Shown: positions 7,900-16,106 of the stretch, piece by piece
Numbering within the stretch: the first letter of the stretch is position 1
Layout: every line of letters starts with the position of its first letter
DNA from: CAZFGK01 sp964518635
GTDB taxonomy: Bacteria > Zixibacteria > MSB-5A5 > GN15 > FEB-12
Length of the DNA stretch: 64,000 bases
NCBI GenBank assembly: GCA_964518635.1
Contig: CAZFGK010000018.1
Location: forward strand, 1-64,000
Direction of reading: 5' to 3'
The notes under the pieces: generated by a model
Seen by the model: only the letters and a program-made list of their open reading frames with translations
The model's database searches: none
What the model was told of the DNA's origin: nothing
Made by a program: the position numbers and the translations under genes

Positions 7900-8294
7900 A
7901 AGGAACCTCTCTCAAATTTCTGGACACGTCCGGGGGCTTTTTCTAGCAGTATGAGTTCGCCGTCACTGACCGGCAGAATTCGTTTGATTCGATCATGTGA
8001 CGCTCCTTTGGCAAGGAGATCACGCGCAAGGGTCAATGTTTCATGACGGTTGCGACGGTCATTAGGCGTCAACAGCTCGACAGTCTTTTCTTCGCGCACG
8101 TCCGCTGGTCGGGAGGGGAGAACAGCTTCCGGCTGTATCGCCAGAGTCGTCTGTTTTTTTGGTGCAGCAGGATTTGCTGCCGCCCGTGCCTGCATACGTG
8201 AACCGCTTACAGCCAGTGCCCCACCCAATGCCGCGGCCAGATAGCCGAGCAGCGAGATCATCAGATCCTGATGGAGAATGAGAAATGACTTCAT
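7896..8294 (-). CDS. Membrane-anchored DUF2802/SwrB-like protein
   Basis: A 132-residue protein with one N-terminal membrane span (about 8-31), a polar linker and a C-terminal helix-turn-helix-like segment (about 85-125; LLAKGASHDRIKRILPVSDGELILLEK). This layout, and the position one gene away from fliA, matches the DUF2802/DUF6115 group that includes Bacillus SwrB, which promotes assembly or activation of the flagellar export gate. Sequence similarity is weak, so the assignment rests mainly on architecture and context. Its stop overlaps the DUF2225 start (ATGA). Confidence 0.6.
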   Translation of the reverse strand: MKSFLILHQDLMISLLGYLAAALGGALAVSGSRMQARAAANPAAPKKQTTLAIQPEAVLPSRPADVREEKTVELLTPNDRRNRHETLTLARDLLAKGASHDRIKRILPVSDGELILLEKAPGRVQKFERGSL

Positions 8295-8300
8295 GACATC

Positions 8301-8633
8301 CTATGCCTTTACATCTATATGTCGAAGTGGCTTATGCCCTTCGGATTCATCGGTTTGTTCATCGGTCTTTTCAACGACCGTCTCGGAATCAGATTCATGT
8401 GCCAATGCCGATGCAATCGACAATTCATCTGTGATTACTTCTTGCTCTTTTTGTTCACGAGCAGCACTCTGGTACGCATCTTTGTGACCATCCTTGTTGG
8501 ATTCAGATTCCTCTTCTTCCAATTTCTTGATCAGCCCAATCTGTTCCTCCTCCTCGGCTTGATTGGCACGAGTGGTCTTCGGAGCTTTGCCGTATCCGAT
8601 AATGGAACCAATGGGATCGATGGCACTGTTCAT
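8301..8633 (-). CDS. Small acidic hypothetical protein
   Basis: A 110-residue, Glu/Asp/Lys-rich protein without recognisable domains, Cys residues or membrane span. It is predicted mostly disordered with a short helical stretch near 28-48. It lies between fliA (21 bp upstream) and the SwrB-like gene (6 bp downstream) in the same operon. Base composition and codon use look like those of its neighbours. A sigma-28 partner or anti-sigma (FlgM-like) role is worth testing given the position, but no FlgM motif can be seen. Confidence 0.6.
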   Translation of the reverse strand: MNSAIDPIGSIIGYGKAPKTTRANQAEEEEQIGLIKKLEEEESESNKDGHKDAYQSAAREQKEQEVITDELSIASALAHESDSETVVEKTDEQTDESEGHKPLRHIDVKA

Positions 8634-8654
8634 TGCTTCGCTCTAATTCTCTCT

Positions 8655-9539
8655 TTATGCCGTCATCGCGAATTTGTCGCGAACCATTGAGCGGAGTTTG
8701 CTCACCGCACGAGTATGAATCTGCGAGACCCGTGACTCGGAGATAGTCATCACTTCACCGATTTCCTTGAGGGTCAACTCTTCATAGTAGTAAAGCGCGA
8801 TGACCAGTTTTTCCTGTTCGGTCAGACGATTGATCGCTGTCACGAGATAGGTGCGCATCTCGCCATGCTCGATATCGCCGAGGATGGTGCGGGTTGCTTT
8901 GTCAGAAATGGTTTCGATTCGCGGAACCTGACGGCTCTCATCATCCGGGAAGACCACTTCATCAAGACTGAGAATCGTTGCGCTGGCGGCATCATCAAGG
9001 GCCAAGAGGACCTCCTCTTCGGTTACTTTCAGGAAAGCCGCCAACTCAAAAAGTTCCGGCGGACGTCCCAGACTATTTTCCAGTTCAGTCGTCGCTTTTT
9101 CAATTTCACGTGCCTTTGAGCGAGTCGAACGTGGCACCCAATCAAGCGCACGAAGGGCATCAAGGATCGCGCCACGAATACGCGGCACGGCGTAGGTTTC
9201 AAATTTGACACCACGATCGGGATCAAAGTGTCCGAATGCCTCGACCAGACCAACTACGCCGGTATTCACCAGGTCGTTGAGTTCTACGGAACGGGGGAAA
9301 CCCATTGCCATTCGTGCGGCGACATTGCGAACGAGAGGGAGATACTTGGTAAGCAGCTCTTTGCGTTGTTCTTCGGTCTGGAATCGCTTGAAGCGGGTCC
9401 ATTCACGAGGGGAGACATCCCATTTTCTTCCGGTGTCGTTCATCCTTGCCCGTGCCGGTTTGTTTGGATCGGGAGCCGGCACAATGTGCTGGGGTGCAAG
9501 TTTGGAGCGACGGGTGGGCTGGCGTTTGGTTGTCGGCAT
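8655..9539 (-). CDS. fliA: RNA polymerase sigma-28 factor FliA
   Basis: A 294-residue sigma-70-family factor of the FliA/WhiG group that directs late flagellar and chemotaxis transcription. Region 2 spans about 58-135 (LPLVRNVAARMA, GLVEAFGHFDPDRG, FETYAVPRIRGAILDALRA), region 3 about 140-205, and region 4 about 230-290 (LTEQEKLVIALYYYEELTLK, then an HTH ending ESRVSQIHTRA). The first 40 residues are a basic extension beyond the usual roughly 240-residue size; an internal ATG at M33 is an alternative start. AAAGGA lies upstream of the chosen ATG. It lies downstream of flhF and the flhG-like gene, the usual order. Confidence 0.93.
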   Translation of the reverse strand: MPTTKRQPTRRSKLAPQHIVPAPDPNKPARARMNDTGRKWDVSPREWTRFKRFQTEEQRKELLTKYLPLVRNVAARMAMGFPRSVELNDLVNTGVVGLVEAFGHFDPDRGVKFETYAVPRIRGAILDALRALDWVPRSTRSKAREIEKATTELENSLGRPPELFELAAFLKVTEEEVLLALDDAASATILSLDEVVFPDDESRQVPRIETISDKATRTILGDIEHGEMRTYLVTAINRLTEQEKLVIALYYYEELTLKEIGEVMTISESRVSQIHTRAVSKLRSMVRDKFAMTA

Positions 9540-9545
9540 AGATTC

Positions 9546-10391
9546 TTAGTCCTTTATATCGGCCAGTGTTCTTTTCTTGTTCAGGGGAGTGGTCCGCTCA
9601 AAACGAGCGGGTTGAATGTGCTGCGTTGATGGTTGCACCGAACGTTCGTGCGAACGATCAACGAGTCGATCGGTCAGGCGTTCGATTCGGCGAGCAAAAG
9701 CAGATCGGCTGGTGCCGGACATGACCGACTTTTGCAGCAGATGTGCAGTCTGGACTTGTGTATCCAACGGGAGTGCGGTTAAAGTTTCCGGAATGCGTCC
9801 AACAAATTGTTCACACATCGTCGAGAAACGTATGGAGAGATCACTTGCTTCACTTTCATCAGAGATGCGATTGAGCAAGAGTCCCAGGCGACCCATGGGG
9901 GCCGAAGTAAGATTTTTGAAAAGTCCAAAGTTCGCGGCCACCGAACTGATATCCGGCAGGGTGACAAGAATGGCGAGAGTCGAAAGCGACGCGATCAGCC
10001 GATCGGACATCGGATCACCTGCCGCCATATCGATGATGACAAGTTTGTAGAATCCGCGTCGACGTTCGGCAGCGATCAATGACGAAAGATCCTCAGCCCG
10101 AGAAGCCACGAATCGACTCCCCCAGATGAGATCAAGATTACTCCGCAAAGGAGTGGTCTGGCTGAGTTGATCGCCGGACGGAGTTTTGCTCAGCGATCCG
10201 GCTGTCGGAACATTCGCGATAATAGACTGAGTGCTGTTGTATGCCGAAAGCTCGACGAGAAGTGTTCGTACCCCACGTCCGGCTGCGACAGTCGCGATTG
10301 AAGAGGCGATGGTTGAACATCCTGCTCCTCCTTTTCCGGATGTAAAGAGAAGCACTTCCATATGATTGCTCTGGCGAGTGTTCGAGATCAT
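9546..10391 (-). CDS. flhG: FlhG/MinD-like P-loop ATPase with atypical Walker A
   Basis: A 281-residue protein in the position of FlhG (YlxH), which with FlhF sets flagellar number and place. The deviant Walker A reads GKGGAGCST (K20 to T27). The signature Lys of KGG is kept, but the second Lys of KGGxGK[ST] is Cys25, as in CpaE/TadZ-type atypical ATPases. Later motifs are LLVELSAYNS and VIIDMAAGDP. ATP hydrolysis may be weak or absent. The C-terminal 50 residues are basic and disordered. The ATG overlaps the flhF stop (ATGA). The internal Met at residue 11 is an alternative start. Confidence 0.82.
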   Translation of the reverse strand: MISNTRQSNHMEVLLFTSGKGGAGCSTIASSIATVAAGRGVRTLLVELSAYNSTQSIIANVPTAGSLSKTPSGDQLSQTTPLRSNLDLIWGSRFVASRAEDLSSLIAAERRRGFYKLVIIDMAAGDPMSDRLIASLSTLAILVTLPDISSVAANFGLFKNLTSAPMGRLGLLLNRISDESEASDLSIRFSTMCEQFVGRIPETLTALPLDTQVQTAHLLQKSVMSGTSRSAFARRIERLTDRLVDRSHERSVQPSTQHIQPARFERTTPLNKKRTLADIKD

Positions 10392-11575
10392 CGTCCACCA
10401 CCTTGAATGCTTGCAAAGATCGAATGCAGATCACTTGCGCCATTCCCTGCTTCAATACGACCGTAGATAGGCAGTTCGCATTCAAGCGAAAATGCAACGG
10501 CGAGTGGCAGAGGGGATGACTGGTCGGACATGGTGAAAATGATTCCACTTGGAGCAAGTGGCTGAGTCTTTTTTATAATTCCGCGAAGCGCACTCATGGA
10601 AAGGGTCGACGGTATTGCGAGAATGATTTTCTTGTTGGCTATTCCCTTGAGCTGAGAAGCAATCGTAGCTACAGAATGCTCTCCAGAAATGCCGGGTGTG
10701 TCGATAAGGGCGACGCCATCGGTATAGCTGCTGATCTGCTGCGTAGTGAGAATATCTGCACCGAGCAATTCTGCGTAGGTGGCAAGTTCATCGGTTGCCG
10801 CGATGCGAGTAGCATCGAGCGAGCTCAATCGAATGGGCAGTCGTGCACCAAAAGTAATCTTCTGAGCCAGGGTGGCGATGACACTACTCTTGCCGGAGCC
10901 TGGCAGACCGATCACGACCACCGCTTCACCGCGCGAGAAGTTCATATCCTGAACCTGACTTGAGAGAATCTCTTCTTCGCAGTTCGAAATTGATTCGCCA
11001 CTGATCAGACGATCCCCAATTTTCATCTGGAGCCGTTCGGCGACATCAAGTGCATATCCATGTTGCAGTAAAGAGCGAAGTGTCTGGTCAGTCGTCGGGC
11101 GTGAAGCCAAGGGTGCTTCATCTAAATCGACAGTTGAGTTCTTTTCAGTCTGAGTTGCAGTTGGTTCAGAAGTCTGCACCGGTCGTGCAAGTAACTGATC
11201 AAGTTTCTGGTCAATCTGCGAGAGAAGCTGGAAGCCACGCTGTGCTGCAATTGGTGCATTCGTCGCTACAGAACTTGTATTTGGTGCCGTGACTGCTGGT
11301 CGAGTATTGGGCTGTTCTATTTCATTTTTCGAAGCGACTCGCCGTGGAAAAACCGCTGCCTCTTGCGGCTGGTTCAGAGTTTGGCTCTGCGTCAACCGGT
11401 TAGGAAATGCAGATTCATTTTCTGATTCGGCGCAGGCAGTTACATAGACTGCCGGACGACCATTCTGCGATGTCCCTTTGGTAGTCTTGAGAATCACTGC
11501 ATCCCCACCCAGCTCAGCACGAATCTGCTTGAGCGCGGCGGTGGCTGATTCAGCACTGTACGTTTTAACGATCAT
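10388..11575 (-). CDS. flhF: Flagellar biosynthesis GTPase FlhF (divergent)
   Basis: A 395-residue protein. The N-terminus is the B-domain typical of FlhF (MIVKTYSAESATAALKQIR, GGDAVILKTTKG), followed by a Gln/Thr/Pro-rich linker (about 40-165) and an SRP-type NG domain. P-loop GLPGSGKSS is at 223-231, LDATRIAATDELATYAELLG matches the FlhF DTYR region, and DTPG is at 292-295. The G4 motif is TMSD (348-351) instead of TKxD, so nucleotide specificity or affinity may be changed. It overlaps flhA by 11 bp and the flhG-like gene by 4 bp. It is expected at the membrane by the export gate. Confidence 0.88.
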   Translation of the reverse strand: MIVKTYSAESATAALKQIRAELGGDAVILKTTKGTSQNGRPAVYVTACAESENESAFPNRLTQSQTLNQPQEAAVFPRRVASKNEIEQPNTRPAVTAPNTSSVATNAPIAAQRGFQLLSQIDQKLDQLLARPVQTSEPTATQTEKNSTVDLDEAPLASRPTTDQTLRSLLQHGYALDVAERLQMKIGDRLISGESISNCEEEILSSQVQDMNFSRGEAVVVIGLPGSGKSSVIATLAQKITFGARLPIRLSSLDATRIAATDELATYAELLGADILTTQQISSYTDGVALIDTPGISGEHSVATIASQLKGIANKKIILAIPSTLSMSALRGIIKKTQPLAPSGIIFTMSDQSSPLPLAVAFSLECELPIYGRIEAGNGASDLHSIFASIQGGGR

Positions 11576-13652
11576 TTGAGAGTCTCACCGTTCCGGATGA
11601 AATGACATGAGCACTGCTGAGCAGTTCGTTGTATGAGAGAATTGCAAGAGTCGGATGACTTGAATCAAGATGTCGTCGCAGAGCAAGACGGAGATTCGGC
11701 GAGCAAAGTAAGATCGCCGTCAGACCACGACCGAGAAGACGCTGTATCTCGACACTGATCGCCGAAGCAAGCCGTTCCGACAACACCGGATCGATGACCA
11801 GCAGGAAACCCTGCTTGGTACTCTGGACAGATTCAGCGAGCTGTTGTTCCAGCGCCGGGTCGATCGTGAAGACATTAATCTGCCCGTTCCCGTCTTTGTA
11901 CATCTCGGTGATCTGTCGTTTGAGCGACATGCGGACATACTCGCTGAGTACGTCGTTATCTTTTGTTATCGGCGCGTAGTCAGAGAGTGTCTCGACGATG
12001 GTCGCGAGATCACGAACGGCAATCCGCTCATTCAGCAAATTCTGAAGCACCTTCTGCAATGATCCGAGAGAGACCACATCCGGTATGGTGGTATCAACAA
12101 GAGCCGGAGAGTCTTCTTTCAGAGTATCCACCAGTCGACGGACATCCTGACGGGTGAGCATCTCTGCAGCAAACTGACGAACGATTTCAGTTAAATGCGT
12201 GGCAATCACTGCTGATGGAGTCACGACAGTAAAGCCACGGGCCTCCGCCATATCTCGCATCACCGGCAAAATCCAGGTGGCACGCAGACCAAAGGCCGGT
12301 TCAGAAACATTAAATCCTTCGAGTGATTCATCGATGTGCCCCGGATTGATCGCGAGGACATAGTCGGTCATGATCTCAAATTCGGATGCACGCATCCCTT
12401 TGAGTTTGATCTGATACCCATTTGAAGTGAGGCGAACGTTGTCGCGAATACGAACCGGCGGTACAATGATCCCCAGCTCGGAGGCGAGTTGTTTGCGAAT
12501 AGCGCCGATTCGTTCGAGGAGATCTCCACCTTGGTTGACATCAACCAGAGCAATCAAGCCATAGCCGATTTCAAGACCGAGGATATCTACTTTGAGGAGA
12601 TCTTCTGTTCTCTCAGGCGCCGGTGGCGGAACGGTTTTCTTTTCAGCAACAGCGGTCGCTTCCGCGGCCTGTTGATTTTTTGCCTGATTGCTCATCCAGC
12701 CAAGCCCGCCAACCAATCCGCCGAGGGCAAGGAATGTGACCGTCGGCATCCCCGGAACCATTCCAAAGAGAACGAGCACTCCGGCGGCAACCATGATCGC
12801 TCGTGGCTGCGAGCTGATCTGCTTGCTCAAATCTGCTCCCATGTGCGAGGTCGAGGCAGCGCGAGTGACGATGATACCTGAGGCAGTTGAAACCAGAAGC
12901 GCCGGAATCTGAGTCACGAGACCGTCACCGATCGACATCAGGGTGTAGCTTTTGAGTGCATCGGCGAAGGGCATGTCGCGCATCGCTACTCCGATCACGA
13001 AGCCGCCAATGATATTGATCAACGTGATAAGAATGCCCGCGATAGCGTCACCGCGTACAAACTTTGAAGCACCATCCATAGCGCCATAAAAGTCTGCTTC
13101 GCGGGCAATCTCTTCACGCCGACGGCGTGCTTCTGATTCGGAGAGGATACCAGCATTGAGGTCGGCATCGATGGCCATCTGTTTTCCGGGCATGGCGTCG
13201 AGGGTAAATCGAGCCGCCACTTCCGAAATTCGTCCGGCACCTTTAGTGATGACGATAAACTGAATAATTACAAGAATAATAAAGATGATGCCGCCAACGA
13301 CGTAGTTCCCCTGTACTACGAAGTGACCGAATGATTCGATCACCTGACCGGCGTAGCCGTCACCGAGAATCAATCGCGTCGATGCAACGTTCAGTGACAG
13401 ACGCATCAGGGTGAGCAGCAGGAGCATTCCCGGAAAGACCGAAAGATCAAGCGGGCGCTGGATATACAAAGTGGTCAAGAGGACGATGAGCGAGAATGCG
13501 ATATTGAATGCCAGCGCGAAATCGAGCAGCATCGTCGGAATCGGAATGATCAAGACGGTGATGATCCCGATCACGGCAAGAGCCAGCGCAATATCGGATC
13601 GGCCGGACAGCATCTTCAGCATAGCGTTTTCACTGTGGGTTGCCGTATTCAT
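11565..13652 (-). CDS. flhA: Flagellar export gate protein FlhA
   Basis: A 695-residue protein of normal FlhA length. The N-terminal half holds about eight membrane spans with the conserved stretches FPGMLLLLTLMRLSLNVAST and FVRGDAIAGILITLINIIGG (the FHIPEP-family loop). The cytoplasmic half (about 345-690) has the ring-forming FlhA-C fold, ending in the conserved region around ERIGAIRKQLASELG and later VSLGSLQKVLQNLL. It forms the nonameric export ring of the flagellar type III apparatus. The ATG overlaps the flhB stop (ATGA). Confidence 0.97.
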   Translation of the reverse strand: MNTATHSENAMLKMLSGRSDIALALAVIGIITVLIIPIPTMLLDFALAFNIAFSLIVLLTTLYIQRPLDLSVFPGMLLLLTLMRLSLNVASTRLILGDGYAGQVIESFGHFVVQGNYVVGGIIFIILVIIQFIVITKGAGRISEVAARFTLDAMPGKQMAIDADLNAGILSESEARRRREEIAREADFYGAMDGASKFVRGDAIAGILITLINIIGGFVIGVAMRDMPFADALKSYTLMSIGDGLVTQIPALLVSTASGIIVTRAASTSHMGADLSKQISSQPRAIMVAAGVLVLFGMVPGMPTVTFLALGGLVGGLGWMSNQAKNQQAAEATAVAEKKTVPPPAPERTEDLLKVDILGLEIGYGLIALVDVNQGGDLLERIGAIRKQLASELGIIVPPVRIRDNVRLTSNGYQIKLKGMRASEFEIMTDYVLAINPGHIDESLEGFNVSEPAFGLRATWILPVMRDMAEARGFTVVTPSAVIATHLTEIVRQFAAEMLTRQDVRRLVDTLKEDSPALVDTTIPDVVSLGSLQKVLQNLLNERIAVRDLATIVETLSDYAPITKDNDVLSEYVRMSLKRQITEMYKDGNGQINVFTIDPALEQQLAESVQSTKQGFLLVIDPVLSERLASAISVEIQRLLGRGLTAILLCSPNLRLALRRHLDSSHPTLAILSYNELLSSAHVISSGTVRLSNDR

Positions 13653-14722
13653 GACTTCACCCCACGCTGATCAAGGCGATAGACATAGGCGAGGATTTCG
13701 GCGACGGCGCGATAAAGTGTCTGCGGAACTGATGCGCCGACATCACAGAGTTTGAAAAGGGCGCGAGCAAGTGGTTTGTCTTCGATAATCGGAATACCAT
13801 GCTCACGGGCGATTTCTTTGATTCGCTGGGCGATGAGACGTTCCCCTTTAGCGAGGACGGTCGGTGCACCCATTGTGTCGGCGTCGTACTTGATTGCGAC
13901 CGCGATGTGGGTCGGATTGGTGATGACCACATCGGCTTTCGGAATGTCGGCCATCATGCGACTACGTGACTGATCGCGCTGAATTTGACGGATACGTGAT
14001 TTGATCTGCGGCGAACCATCAGAGTTCTTGTATTCGTCTTTGACATCCTGCTTGCTCATTCGAATCGACTTTGCAAACTCAAAGCGGGTGTACATGTAGT
14101 CGAGAAGTGCAATGGCGAAGATCGCCAGACCGATTTTGATCGCGAGAGCAAGGGCCATTTCTGACATCAGCGGTCCGAGCTGTGAAACGCTGAGATCAAC
14201 CATGGTGACCATCTGCGCGACCTGTTTGGAAATCACCGACCATGCTACGTACCCGACGATAAAGAGCTTGATCAGATCACGAACCAGCACCACCAGTGAA
14301 CGTGGTGAGAAAAGACGCTTCATTCCGGCCAGCGGATTGATCCGTTCGAATTTCGGAGTGAGCGCCTTCGGTGAAACATGAAAGCCGACCTGCGAAATGC
14401 TCGCGACCACACCGATCACAAGAAGTATTCCCATGAATGGTGTCGCCTGAGTCAGGAATGACAGAAGTGAGTCAATCGACAGAGAGGCAATATCTGCATC
14501 CGATCTGAAAAGTGTCGCAGCGTTCGTAAAGGTATGTCGCATGAAATTCGAACTTTGCTGCGCAACGAATGGTGCGAGCAGAGCGGTCGCAGTCAGACCT
14601 AGTCCGATGATTGCGGCGGCATTAAGTTCGAGTGATTTGGCGACTTGCCCCTCTTCACGCGCCATCTCCTGACGTTTGGGGGTCGCCTCCTCTGTTTTCT
14701 CCTGGAATGATTCTTCAGCCAT
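13649..14722 (-). CDS. flhB: Flagellar export switch protein FlhB
   Basis: A 357-residue protein. The N-terminus has the family hallmark EKTEEATPKRQEMAREEGQV, followed by four membrane spans (about 33-215). The autocleavage motif NPTH is at about 269-272 (VVITNPTHIAVAIKYD), and the short C-terminal tail carries the usual RALFKLCDVGASVP. FlhB switches secretion from rod/hook to filament substrates together with FliK. It is placed between fliR (3-bp gap) and flhA (4-bp overlap). Confidence 0.97.
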   Translation of the reverse strand: MAEESFQEKTEEATPKRQEMAREEGQVAKSLELNAAAIIGLGLTATALLAPFVAQQSSNFMRHTFTNAATLFRSDADIASLSIDSLLSFLTQATPFMGILLVIGVVASISQVGFHVSPKALTPKFERINPLAGMKRLFSPRSLVVLVRDLIKLFIVGYVAWSVISKQVAQMVTMVDLSVSQLGPLMSEMALALAIKIGLAIFAIALLDYMYTRFEFAKSIRMSKQDVKDEYKNSDGSPQIKSRIRQIQRDQSRSRMMADIPKADVVITNPTHIAVAIKYDADTMGAPTVLAKGERLIAQRIKEIAREHGIPIIEDKPLARALFKLCDVGASVPQTLYRAVAEILAYVYRLDQRGVKS

Positions 14723-14725
14723 GGT

Positions 14726-15511
14726 TCAGCTTCTGCCCATTCCGGCAATGAGAGTGAGGACTTCACGATCCAGATACATGGTCGTCTTTTCGAGGACGTA
14801 AGCGAAAATCGGGAGTGAGATCGCCATCACGATCATCCCGGCACCGGCTTTGACCACAAAACCGATGACAAAGACATTCATCGTCGGGATCAAACGACTG
14901 ATCGTGGCAAGGGCGACATCGATTAGAAAGAGTGAGACTACTATTGGTGCGGATAGCTTGAGAGCCAGAACAAAGACCGTCGCCGACAGCTGCGTAATCT
15001 GATGCCAGCTATCGAGCGCGATCAGGCGACCAAGGGGGAGCAGTTCGTAGCTCTGAATGATCGCCTGAATGATCAAGTGATGTCCGTTGAGGCAGAGAAA
15101 GATTAAGGCACCGATCATAAACCAGAACTGAGCGACAATCGACTGCTCAGAACCGGTCGTAGGATCAATGATGTTTGCGATAGAGAATCCAATTTGATAG
15201 CCGATGAGCCATCCGGCGGATTGAATACCGTAGATCAGGATGCGAAATCCGAATCCTATGACCAGGCCGATGAACAGTTCACGAGCGACTAAGAGAAAAA
15301 GTTCGGCATCCGAGCCAGTTATCGGTGCAGCATCCGGCGGAAGGACAAGTACAGCGATCATCGAAAGCAGGATCGAAAAACCCACGCGGATCATGACCGG
15401 GACGCTGTTGTCACCAAACAGCGGGGCGAGCATGACCAGTCCGGTAATACGAAACAGACAGAGCAAAAAGAGCTCGAGTCGTTCGATACCGAAGGGGAGA
15501 AAATCTAACAT
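14726..15511 (-). CDS. fliR: Flagellar export gate protein FliR
   Basis: A 261-residue, highly hydrophobic protein with about six membrane spans. Typical FliR stretches include RITGLVMLAPLFGDNSVPVM near the start and FALKLSAPIVVSLFLIDVAL later. It is part of the FliP5-FliQ4-FliR1 export gate. It is the first gene after a 316-bp break in an otherwise tightly packed cluster, so it probably starts a second transcription unit. A GGAAGGA ribosome-binding site lies about 12 bases before the ATG. Confidence 0.95.
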   Translation of the reverse strand: MLDFLPFGIERLELFLLCLFRITGLVMLAPLFGDNSVPVMIRVGFSILLSMIAVLVLPPDAAPITGSDAELFLLVARELFIGLVIGFGFRILIYGIQSAGWLIGYQIGFSIANIIDPTTGSEQSIVAQFWFMIGALIFLCLNGHHLIIQAIIQSYELLPLGRLIALDSWHQITQLSATVFVLALKLSAPIVVSLFLIDVALATISRLIPTMNVFVIGFVVKAGAGMIVMAISLPIFAYVLEKTTMYLDREVLTLIAGMGRS

Positions 15512-15594
15512 GCTCTCGTCTGCTTCCTTCCGCGTTTTGCCCCGTCTGGAGAGGCGTTTTGCTCACTGTTGAGTGACGTACGCTTTAGGTATTC

Positions 15595-15609
15595 TCAAAG
15601 CGTGTGCCG
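15595..15609 (-). promoter_or_regulatory. Weak sigma-54-like promoter candidate for fliR
   Basis: Minus-strand CGGCACACGCTTTGA has the GG-N10 spacing of a -24/-12 promoter, but ends GA instead of GC and has C for T before GG. It would start transcription about 70 nt before the fliR ATG. Confidence 0.3.
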
Positions 15610-15730
15610 CGAAAAAGCAGGAGTGTCAGCAAGTGCACATCACTTGTGCCGCAACAGGTTAGGTGATAATTGAAGGAACAAATTGGACTGCCGGGACTGC
15701 CAATGTGGAAGAATTGATCAGGGTTGTGGG

Positions 15731-15766
15731 AAAAAAGAACTCAAGAAGCCCCGAGGAAGGGGTTTC
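15731..15766 (-). terminator. Candidate intrinsic terminator after fliQ
   Basis: On the minus strand GAAACCCC (15766-15759) pairs with GGGGCTTC (15752-15745) with one A/C mismatch and a 6-nt loop. Eight bases later comes TTTTTT (15736-15731). The T-run is somewhat distant, so termination may be partial. Confidence 0.5.
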
Positions 15767-15827
15767 AAAGCCAGACACTCACAAGTGTCGGCAACTTTAT
15801 GGGAAACTTTAGAAGAGGGCTCTTCGA

Positions 15828-16097
15828 TCAGCCGACGAGGGTAGGAATCATCTCAAACATATGGCGGGTGAAGTCGGTCAGTTTGGTAATAATCCAGGGG
15901 AGGAACAGAAGAAGCGCGGCAGAGACGGCGAGAATCTTCGGGACATAGGTCAGGGTCATTTCATTAATCTGCGTGATCGCCTGAAAGATTGAAACCGAAA
16001 GCCCGATCAAGAGTGCACAAAAGAGCAACGGCGAGGAGACCAACAGGGTCACCATCAATGCTTCACGTCCGATTTCAATGACGGTTTGAGGAGTCAT
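15828..16097 (-). CDS. fliQ: Flagellar export gate protein FliQ
   Basis: An 89-residue protein with two membrane hairpin spans (about 17-40 and 50-75). The conserved FliQ pattern includes ALMVTLLVSSPLLFCALLIG and FQAITQINEMTLTYVPKI. It completes the FliPQR export gate together with FliP (9 bp upstream) and FliR (after the 316-bp break). Normal length. Confidence 0.95.
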   Translation of the reverse strand: MTPQTVIEIGREALMVTLLVSSPLLFCALLIGLSVSIFQAITQINEMTLTYVPKILAVSAALLLFLPWIITKLTDFTRHMFEMIPTLVG

Positions 16098-16106
16098 ATT
16101 CTTTCC

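Larger units (their letters stand above)
15512..15827. other. Break between fliQ and fliR
   Basis: 316 bp without a gene, the only large gap inside the flagellar supercluster. It contains a terminator-like hairpin after fliQ (15731-15766), a 6-bp hairpin GACACT/AGTGTC (15774-15789), and a sigma-54-like motif upstream of fliR (15595-15609). No ORF with coding character is seen. Confidence 0.65.

Noticed and set aside
11955..11975. TTATCGGC as a sigma-28 -10 element
   Set aside because: It is inside flhA, and the required TTTA at the correct spacing on the complementary reading is missing.
15640..15720. TTGGCAG and TGCGGCACAAG as sigma-54 sites in the fliQ-fliR gap
   Set aside because: The GG-N10-GC spacing fails for both.
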